A stretch of DNA of 58,434 nucleotides from an uncultured Verrucomicrobiota bacterium (lineage in GTDB: Bacteria; Verrucomicrobiota; Verrucomicrobiia; Verrucomicrobiales; Verrucomicrobiaceae). The position numbers and the translations under genes are program-made. The DNA is taken from assembly GCA_903838675.1 (NCBI GenBank), contig CAILZI010000222.1, forward strand, positions 1-58,434, read 5' to 3'. The notes under the pieces are model-generated. The model did no database searches, was not told where the DNA came from, and saw nothing but the letters and a program-made list of their open reading frames with translations. Below, piece after piece: positions 52,612 through 58,434 of this stretch; position 1 is the first letter of the stretch, and each line of letters begins with the position of its first letter.

Positions 52612-53949
52612 ATGATCACGCGCTTTTCTTGGTTGGTTCTGCTGTCCGCCACCCTCACCGTCAGTGCCGCCGACTGGCCGCGTTTTCGCGGCCCCAATGG
52701 CAGTGGCATCGCGCCGGATGACAAACCCGTGCCGGTGGAATGGAGCGCCACGAAAAACCTGAAGTGGAAGACCTCTTTGCCCGGCCCCGGTTCTTCCAGC
52801 CCCATCGTCGTGGGAGACCGCGTCTTCGTCACCTGCTGGAGCGGCTATGCCACCGAAGGCCAGCAGGGCACGGGGGACATCACCGCCTTGATGCGCCATC
52901 TCGTCTGTGTGGATCTCACCACGGGAAAAATCCTCTGGGATCGCTCGGTGCCCGCCAAGCAGCCGGAGGAACGCTACGGCGGCATGTTTGCCCAGAACGG
53001 CTACGCCAGTCACACGGCCGTCTCGGATGGGAAGCTTGTGTGTGTCTTTTTCGGCAAGTCCGGGGTCCATGCCTTTGATCTCGAAGGCAAACCGCTCTGG
53101 CAGGCCGAGGTGGGCGACTGGGACGACCGCCGCGGCTGGGGTTCCGCCTCCAGCCCGATCCTGCATGGCGATGTCTTGATCGTCCCAGCGCTTGTCGAAA
53201 GCCAGGCACTGTTTGGCTTCGACAAGAACACCGGCAAACAATTGTGGAAAGCCCCCTCCGAAGGTTTCGCGGGCACCTGGGGCACTCCCGTTATCGCCGA
53301 GGTCGATGGCCGTGCCGATCTCGCCATCGCTGTGCCCGGAGAGGTCTGGGGCTTCAATCCCGACACCGGCAAGCTGCGCTGGTATGCCACCGGCCTGCAG
53401 AGCGACTCCGTCTGCAACAGCGTCGTGACCGACGGCTCCGCCGTCTTCGCTATGAGCGAGCGCGGTGGCGGCTCCGTCGCCATCAAAGCCGGCGGCAAGG
53501 GAGATGTCAGCGCCACCCATACCCTCTGGACCGGCTCCAACGGCTCCCGCATCGCCACCCCCATCCTCTGGGAAAACCGCCTCTACTGGATCAGCGGCTC
53601 CATCGCCATGTGTCGCGATGCCAAAACGGGTGCTGAAGTCTACAGCGAGCGCATTGAGTCCACCTCTGGCGCCTCCGGCAATCAGGACTCCGGCGGTGGC
53701 GGTGGTGGACGTCGCGGTGGTGGTGGCATGGGCGGTGGCGACTACGCCTCCCCCGTCGCTGCGAACGGCCACCTCTACCACGTCAGCCGCCGCGGCGAAG
53801 TCCTCGTCATCAAACTCGGTCCCAAATTCGAACTCCTCTGCCGCAACAAAATCGAAGGCGACACCTCCGATCACAGCGCCACCCCCGCCATCAGCAACGG
53901 CCAGCTCTTCCTCCGCTCCGCCAAGACGTTGTATTGCATTGGGGGGTGA
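52612..53949 (+). CDS. Second secreted PQQ-like beta-propeller protein
   Basis: A 445-residue exported paralogue of the protein at 23662-25029, with a signal peptide (RFSWLVLLSATLTVSA) and the shared opening DWPRFRGPNGSG. Blades carry the pattern CVDLTTGKILWDR, GFDKNTGKQLWKA and GFNPDTGKLRWYA. A Gly-rich insert (about residues 363-376, GGGGGGRRGGGGMGGG) splits two blades and is not seen in the first paralogue. ATG at 52612 begins the signal peptide; a longer open frame upstream overlaps the previous gene out of phase. About 60 bases separate the two genes on the same strand. Confidence 0.85.
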   Translation: MITRFSWLVLLSATLTVSAADWPRFRGPNGSGIAPDDKPVPVEWSATKNLKWKTSLPGPGSSSPIVVGDRVFVTCWSGYATEGQQGTGDITALMRHLVCVDLTTGKILWDRSVPAKQPEERYGGMFAQNGYASHTAVSDGKLVCVFFGKSGVHAFDLEGKPLWQAEVGDWDDRRGWGSASSPILHGDVLIVPALVESQALFGFDKNTGKQLWKAPSEGFAGTWGTPVIAEVDGRADLAIAVPGEVWGFNPDTGKLRWYATGLQSDSVCNSVVTDGSAVFAMSERGGGSVAIKAGGKGDVSATHTLWTGSNGSRIATPILWENRLYWISGSIAMCRDAKTGAEVYSERIESTSGASGNQDSGGGGGGRRGGGGMGGGDYASPVAANGHLYHVSRRGEVLVIKLGPKFELLCRNKIEGDTSDHSATPAISNGQLFLRSAKTLYCIGG

Positions 53950-54093
53950 AGTGGGGTGCACAGTCTGTGTGCAGGGAATTGAGTTCGATAGAGCGAATTT
54001 AGCTGGCTATGGAACCAATTTTTTTGCAGCGAGTTGGAGCGTTATCTTTTTTACTGGCTTTTGGCATGTCGAAGAGCTATTTGACCTAGATTC

Positions 54094-55335
54094 GTGCCTT
54101 CTGTTTTCCTTAGCTACCGCCATGAGAATGACGCGCATTCCCAAAGAGTGCGCGAGTTGGCGCTATGTCTTCGAAAAGAAGGACTAGAGGTAGTGCTAGA
54201 CGCTTTGATGAACGAAGAAAAATGGCGTATGGGAGGGCCGCCTGATGGCTGGTTAACATGGTCTTATGCGCAAGTGGAAGCCAATGATCGGGTTCTGATT
54301 ATCGCAACACCTTCTTACTCACAGGTTTACGAGAACAAAGCGCCGCCTGGAGTAGGGTTGGGGGCAGCCATTGAAGCACGACGCATTTTTACACAAATTG
54401 CACGCACCAAAGGAATTAATGAGAAATTCCGGGTAGTCACTCTCAAGGAAGGAGATGAAGTTGGTGTGCCAGATCAACTTATAGATTACCATATCTTTAA
54501 GCCAAACAAGATGCCCGAAAATCTGAAAAGTCTCGTTATTTGGCTGAAGGGTGAGAAGTGTACTTCCATTGTAGCCCTTCGCAGCATCCCTTTTCCAGCT
54601 GTTTGCGGCTTCCCAGACACCTGTGTTTCTATTGATCGCGACGGCTTTGTGAATTGTGATGCTGCCTTCACTTTTTTTGAAACCATGCTTACTAGTCAGC
54701 GGTGGCAGCGAATCTTGCTTCTGTCGGGACACGGAAATCAAGGTAAGAGCACGCTTCTTGCTATTATATTTCATCACTGCCGCAATTTATTAGGAGATAG
54801 GAGTGTTGCTCGGGTCGAGTTTAAAAGAGGTGGGCCCACTCCTGATGAACATGTTCGCGCGATCGCTAGATATCTGGGGGTCCAGGGACCGATAAGCGGT
54901 GACATTGATGAAAGTATTCATAGATTACTAGATGCATGTAGTGATCGCCCGGCGATTATCATTTTTGATGCATATGAGCACGCTGAGTTTCAGCACCAAC
55001 ATTGGGTTAACATCATCTTGGAAAGAACTCTCGAAAATCCATTATTACGCTGTGTCGTAGCTGGACGGGAAGTTCCGCCTTCAGTTTCACAACCTTGGGG
55101 AAAATATTCAACTACATTTGAATGTGACGCCCTCAAAGATAAACAAGCGATTATAGAATACGCTATAGCCAAAGGTTTTAAAGGTAAGCCTGGAGAAGTG
55201 GCGGCTTTTGTTTCTGGATTTGTTCGGCTTCGGGAGCGTGCGGTCGCCAAAGGAAATAATGATCATAATATTAGTTCACAAGCATTATTGGAAGAGATTC
55301 GGGCAATCTGTTCTTCTGGAGGAGAAATATCATGA
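54094..55335 (+). CDS. SEFIR-domain P-loop NTPase (STAND-like)
   Basis: A 413-residue protein. Residues 1-115 are a SEFIR domain (the TIR-related fold first named in IL-17 receptors): VFLSYRHENDAHSQRV, PPDGWLTW...VEANDRVLIIATPSYSQVYE and the Glu-containing GAAIEARRIF. Residues about 185-410 are a STAND-like NTPase: Walker A SGHGNQGKST at 211-220, Walker B PAIIIFDAYE near 286-295, and a sensor-like CVVAGRE. Some bacterial SEFIR proteins act as NAD-depleting anti-phage effectors; whether this one does is inference. The start is GTG at 54094, just after an in-frame TGA at 54082. It overlaps the TPR-receiver gene by an ATGA, and the winged-helix part expected after a STAND core seems to begin that next gene, so the two may be a split version of a single protein. 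Base composition is much lower in G+C than both neighbours (24 of 60 at 54961-55020). Confidence 0.85.
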   Translation: MPSVFLSYRHENDAHSQRVRELALCLRKEGLEVVLDALMNEEKWRMGGPPDGWLTWSYAQVEANDRVLIIATPSYSQVYENKAPPGVGLGAAIEARRIFTQIARTKGINEKFRVVTLKEGDEVGVPDQLIDYHIFKPNKMPENLKSLVIWLKGEKCTSIVALRSIPFPAVCGFPDTCVSIDRDGFVNCDAAFTFFETMLTSQRWQRILLLSGHGNQGKSTLLAIIFHHCRNLLGDRSVARVEFKRGGPTPDEHVRAIARYLGVQGPISGDIDESIHRLLDACSDRPAIIIFDAYEHAEFQHQHWVNIILERTLENPLLRCVVAGREVPPSVSQPWGKYSTTFECDALKDKQAIIEYAIAKGFKGKPGEVAAFVSGFVRLRERAVAKGNNDHNISSQALLEEIRAICSSGGEIS

Positions 55336-57773
55336 CGCTTAATGAACGTTTAGCTCAAATCGAGGAAGCCGCTAAGCTACCGGGTGGTCTTCCGATGCGC
55401 ACGGTGAAACAGATCACGAAGGGGCGGCCGGGGCTTCTGCGGGCATTGGAGTGTGCCTCCATTCCGCATGCATGGGATATTGATCTTTTTGGAAAGCTGC
55501 TTGACGATAATCTAAAATCGAAAGCTTCCGTGTTAGGTGAAGAAATAATTCGTTTGCCCGTGATTGAGAAGTACCTTTCTAAGAGTGGATATTATAATGT
55601 TCATGAGGTGACGCGTCGAGTATTGCGGGAAAAAGTTTACAGTGAGGGGGGGCTGCCTGCGCTTTCTGCTCGTGCGTTTGCTGCCTCTGATGGACTTACA
55701 GTTGAAAAATCACCGGCTCAAGTTATTGAAAAAATTTATCATCACTTATTAGCCTCTCCCGGAGAAGGGGTGAAGAGTCTGGAAAGTCAGTGGAGGTCTT
55801 GGGTTGATACTGGCCGTTGGGCGGAATTGCTGGATCTTGCGGCGATGCTGGAAGAGTTACTACCTCATCTTGAAAAAAATGCCCTCAACTACGTATTGCA
55901 CCTCAAGGCGATTCTTCAGCGTGGTCACGGACAATCTCTGATGTTAATGGGTAATTTGGCAGTAGAGCAGGGTAAGTTGGCTGACGCTCAACGTTGTTAC
56001 AGTGAGAGCAAGGTGATTGTCGGTCGCTTGCTAGCTACAGATCCCAACAACCTCTCTTACCAGAAAATATTGTCTAAATCGTTGGAAAAGATGGGTGATG
56101 TGGCCGTGGCTCAGGGAAATCTGGCAAAAGCTCATTTGCATTATAACGAGAGTAGAAAAATTGTGAAGCGTTTAGCTTTAGCTGATCCTGAAAATGTGCC
56201 ATGGCAGCGTGATCTTCTGGTTTCATCTACTAAATTGGGCGATGTTGCATTAGCTAAAGGCAATACTATAAGAGCGGTTCGCATCTATGGCGAAGGCAGG
56301 GGTATAGTGAAAAGGCTCGCATTATTCGAAACTAAAGATTCTAACTTGCAAAGGGATCTACTTGTTCCGCATATCAAACTAGGCGACGCTGCGTTGGCGC
56401 AAGGGGACTTGGTAAAAGCATGTCGTATTTATCGAGATGTAAAAAAAATTGCAGAGAGTATGGAGGCTAGCCATCGCGGAGATGCAGCTTGGCGCTTTTA
56501 TGTTGGTGTTGCGCATGAACGATTAGGTGATGTAGCGATGGCGAGAGGTGAGATAAATGAGGCGTACAATTTCTATATTGTACGTAAAATTGCGGTGGAG
56601 AATCTGGTTGAAGTTGCTCCCGCAAACGCAGTGTGGCAGCGTGATTTGTCTGTCGCGTTAGGGAAGCTAGGCAACATAGCTTTAGCCAGAGGGCGACTCG
56701 CGAGCGCAAGAAAATACTATAGTAAGAGCAAGGCTATTTCGAAGTATTTGGCAACAAGTGACCCTGCAAATTCTGACTGGCAACGAGATCTTTCAGTGGC
56801 TTTCGAAAAAATGGGTGATTTAGCTTTTGCTCAAGGAAAGCTAGCCGCAGCCAAAAAACACTATTTTGAAAGCATGGGAATCTCGCGGCGATTAGCAAAA
56901 CGTGACCCATCCAACGCCCAATGGCAGAGTGATTTATCAATCTCGCTTATTAAAATGGGAGCCATAGCAATGACCATGGGTGATTTTACAAGTGCCAAAA
57001 CTTATTATGATGAATGTAGAATTATTCGCAACCTGTTGACATCAATCGATGCGAATAATGCAGCATTTCGACATGACTTAGCAGTAGTTTTTGAAAAGCT
57101 TGGTGATTTGCAGGCGGTTCAAGGGAACATAATGGGCGCGAGGAGTTATTATAAAAAAAGCAGGCTTGTCCGCGTGCGTCTTGCAAAGAGCAGTGTTGGC
57201 AATGCTATATGGCAAAATGATTTATCGCATTTTATTACGAAACTGAACCGTTTGTCTTCTGAGGCGAAAGGATTTTCGCCGAAAGCGTTTAATAAAGATG
57301 AAGGCAAAGTCATTTGTGGTCGTTTGACAGCAAGTGATTTTCCAGTTTTGATTCAAAATGAGCTTGGTGAAGCCTCAACCATTTTGGTTGTCGATGATGA
57401 GGACTCGGTTAGAGAAGTGATAAATTATGTATTAACCTGTCAAGGTCATAATGTAATTACTGCTGCAGATGCCAATGAGGCATGGTCTATATGGCGCGAA
57501 CATTCTTCGCGCATAAGGCTGGCCATTTTGGATATAAAGCTTCCCGGAGGGGTGAGCGGTTTTGATTTAGAACGCGCTTTGGTCGATGATGACCCCTCAT
57601 TTCCTGTCATATTTACCTGTGGCTACTCTCCGAGTAGCATAAATAGCGCTATCGAGCTAAGGTCTGGTGAGAATTTTTTGCCCAAGCCTTTTGGCATGGT
57701 TGAACTATTAAATATTGTTGGACGTGCTCTGCAACTTAGTACTCTTAAAGTTCGGAGCTCAATTTGCAGATGA
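55332..57773 (+). CDS. TPR-repeat protein with C-terminal receiver domain
   Basis: An 813-residue soluble protein. Residues 1-130 are a helical, possibly winged-helix region that looks like the continuation of the upstream NTPase. Nine consecutive TPR-like units of exactly 48 residues fill 199-630, with the pattern WQRDLSVAxxKLGDxAxAQGxLxxAxxxYxxS and a DPxNxxW linker. A phosphoreceiver ends the chain (683 onward): acidic residues 688-689 in VVDDED, phosphoacceptor Asp734 in AILDIKLPG, Thr762 and Lys785 in LPKPF. A receiver attached to a TPR-SEFIR module is unusual: it suggests that a two-component kinase could switch the system. No kinase is next to it. The start at 55332 overlaps the previous stop. 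The low G+C continues through this gene and ends near 57850, which suggests acquisition together with its partner. Confidence 0.85.
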   Translation: MTLNERLAQIEEAAKLPGGLPMRTVKQITKGRPGLLRALECASIPHAWDIDLFGKLLDDNLKSKASVLGEEIIRLPVIEKYLSKSGYYNVHEVTRRVLREKVYSEGGLPALSARAFAASDGLTVEKSPAQVIEKIYHHLLASPGEGVKSLESQWRSWVDTGRWAELLDLAAMLEELLPHLEKNALNYVLHLKAILQRGHGQSLMLMGNLAVEQGKLADAQRCYSESKVIVGRLLATDPNNLSYQKILSKSLEKMGDVAVAQGNLAKAHLHYNESRKIVKRLALADPENVPWQRDLLVSSTKLGDVALAKGNTIRAVRIYGEGRGIVKRLALFETKDSNLQRDLLVPHIKLGDAALAQGDLVKACRIYRDVKKIAESMEASHRGDAAWRFYVGVAHERLGDVAMARGEINEAYNFYIVRKIAVENLVEVAPANAVWQRDLSVALGKLGNIALARGRLASARKYYSKSKAISKYLATSDPANSDWQRDLSVAFEKMGDLAFAQGKLAAAKKHYFESMGISRRLAKRDPSNAQWQSDLSISLIKMGAIAMTMGDFTSAKTYYDECRIIRNLLTSIDANNAAFRHDLAVVFEKLGDLQAVQGNIMGARSYYKKSRLVRVRLAKSSVGNAIWQNDLSHFITKLNRLSSEAKGFSPKAFNKDEGKVICGRLTASDFPVLIQNELGEASTILVVDDEDSVREVINYVLTCQGHNVITAADANEAWSIWREHSSRIRLAILDIKLPGGVSGFDLERALVDDDPSFPVIFTCGYSPSSINSAIELRSGENFLPKPFGMVELLNIVGRALQLSTLKVRSSICR

Positions 57774-57864
57774 GTCTATCTTCTTGGGTTCGCATTATTG
57801 AAATTGTTACAATTGAGACTCTATAACTTAAAGATGTTTAGTTGGTTTTAAAAAGTCACCATTC

Positions 57865-58434
57865 TCACCGCCACTCATGTTTCGGATATCTCCCCCGCAA
57901 CTGCGCCTTCACCGCCGGATATCCTTCGCGCCAAAAACGGCCAATATCTCCTGTTGTCTGAATCGGCCGTTGCGCGGGTGAAAGCAGATGCACGGTGACG
58001 CTGATACGGCCGGCGGCGACCTTGGGGTTTTCGTTCACGTCGTACATGTGCTGCAGAACGGCGCTGACGCTGGGGGGCTGCTTTTCGTCGTAGACGATGC
58101 GGGCGGTTTTGCCGTTTTTGAGGGCGTAGCGTTCGGGGGCGTATTTGTCGAGCATGTCGCGCTGCGAGTGGCTGAGCCATTGGTGCAGGGCGGGGAAGAT
58201 GTCTTTGTCCTTGAGCTGGCGGTAGGCGATGCAGCCGGTGCAGACCTGCTCGATGATCAAGTGGCGGTCCTCCTCGCCGATGGCGGGGATTTCGAGATCG
58301 GGCATCCATTTGGAAAGGCAGTTCACGCGGGTGATCCACTGCTCCACCTTGTCGTTCCAGTTGGTGAGTTGCAGGCGTCCGGCGATGACCTCGGCGGCGA
58401 GCAGGCTGGCGGCGGTGGATTCATCGGGCTCGCC
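57865..58434 (-). CDS. hrpB: ATP-dependent helicase HrpB, C-terminal part (5' end beyond the window)
   Basis: The C-terminal 189 residues of a DExH-type helicase reading in from the right edge; the N-terminus and ATPase core lie outside. The distinctive HrpB end is clear: the segment VHLLSPAQRPIQTTGDIGRFW...GYPAVKAQLRGRYPKHEW is the characteristic finish of this family, and the upstream part (ESTAASLLAAEVIAGRLQL, QWITRVNCLSKWMPD, LIIEQVCTGCIAY) fits the HrpB helical tail. HrpB is a putative RNA helicase of unclear cellular role. It converges with the TPR-receiver gene, with 91 bases between the stops and no clear terminator there. Confidence 0.93.
   Translation of the reverse strand, partial: GEPDESTAASLLAAEVIAGRLQLTNWNDKVEQWITRVNCLSKWMPDLEIPAIGEEDRHLIIEQVCTGCIAYRQLKDKDIFPALHQWLSHSQRDMLDKYAPERYALKNGKTARIVYDEKQPPSVSAVLQHMYDVNENPKVAAGRISVTVHLLSPAQRPIQTTGDIGRFWREGYPAVKAQLRGRYPKHEWR

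Noticed and set aside
52477..53961. A 494-codon open frame on the minus strand across the PQQ-like propeller gene
   Set aside because: Antisense to a gene with signal peptide and blade motifs; the apparent protein is only Gly/Ala/Asp-rich filler.
54094..54440. Calling the N-terminal domain of the island protein a classic TIR domain
   Set aside because: The PPDGWLTW and VEANDRVLIIATPSY pattern and the spacing fit SEFIR better than TIR, although the two folds are related.

Overview
The window looks like chromosomal DNA of a Verrucomicrobium-type bacterium (PVC superphylum, close in style to Prosthecobacter/Verrucomicrobium). The evidence is the company of genes: paired DUF1501 and PSCyt/DUF1549/DUF1553 proteins, a ThuA / F5-8C / PVC-type dehydrogenase / cytochrome c giant, PQQ-like propellers of the secreted PVC kind, a Ser/Thr kinase fused to lectin-like and leucine-rich-repeat domains, and a TPR-secretin of the Akkermansia pilus type. 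The backbone is GC-rich and gene-dense, with genes on both strands. No rRNA, CRISPR array, insertion sequence or phage gene was seen.

Layout. 1-3.5 kb: the edge of an unknown gene, an OmpR-type regulator/histidine kinase pair, a large inverted repeat, tRNA-Val(GAC), and a membrane protein. 3.5-9.6 kb: nadA, then on the minus strand an overlapping two-gene unit (P-loop ATPase followed by a NACHT-type NTPase with 49-residue tandem leucine-rich repeats). 9.6-20.4 kb: a secreted haem protein, malQ, the kinase-LRR protein, an L,D-transpeptidase, a lipoprotein, a YbjQ-family protein and a type I phosphodiesterase. 20.4-25 kb: two adjacent long palindromes, an overlapping trio of small unknown genes, an esterase, a membrane protein and a PQQ-like propeller protein. 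25-38.3 kb: a membrane protein overlapping a squalene/phytoene synthase gene, the 1386-residue ThuA/cytochrome protein, a DUF1501 - PSCyt/PSD1 - DUF1501 series, and malate dehydrogenase. 38.4-54 kb: secretin, pterin dehydratase, lepA, a group II decarboxylase with a coupled ACT protein, signal peptidase I, accBC, menB, a PfkB kinase, an OmpA-like protein, an anchored helix-hairpin-helix protein, and a second PQQ-like propeller. 54-57.8 kb: an AT-rich island with an overlapping SEFIR-NTPase gene and a TPR-receiver gene. Right edge: the C-terminus of HrpB.

The best candidates for undescribed systems are the two STAND-like modules. Module A (4761-9537, minus) couples an Orc/STAND-like ATPase to a NACHT-LRR protein built like an animal or plant NLR. 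Module B (54094-57773, plus) couples a SEFIR domain and NTPase to a protein with nine 48-residue TPR units and a C-terminal phosphoreceiver. Both pairs overlap translationally, sit between housekeeping genes, and resemble bacterial conflict (anti-phage) proteins in architecture; a defence role is inference only.

The intergenic DNA carries several kinds of inverted repeats: a ~170-bp element beside the tRNA, a 52-bp perfect palindrome next to a 40-bp near-perfect one, degenerate word repeats near 3.5 and 49.1 kb, and a terminator-like hairpin with a shared core found twice. None has a recognisable mobile gene beside it.
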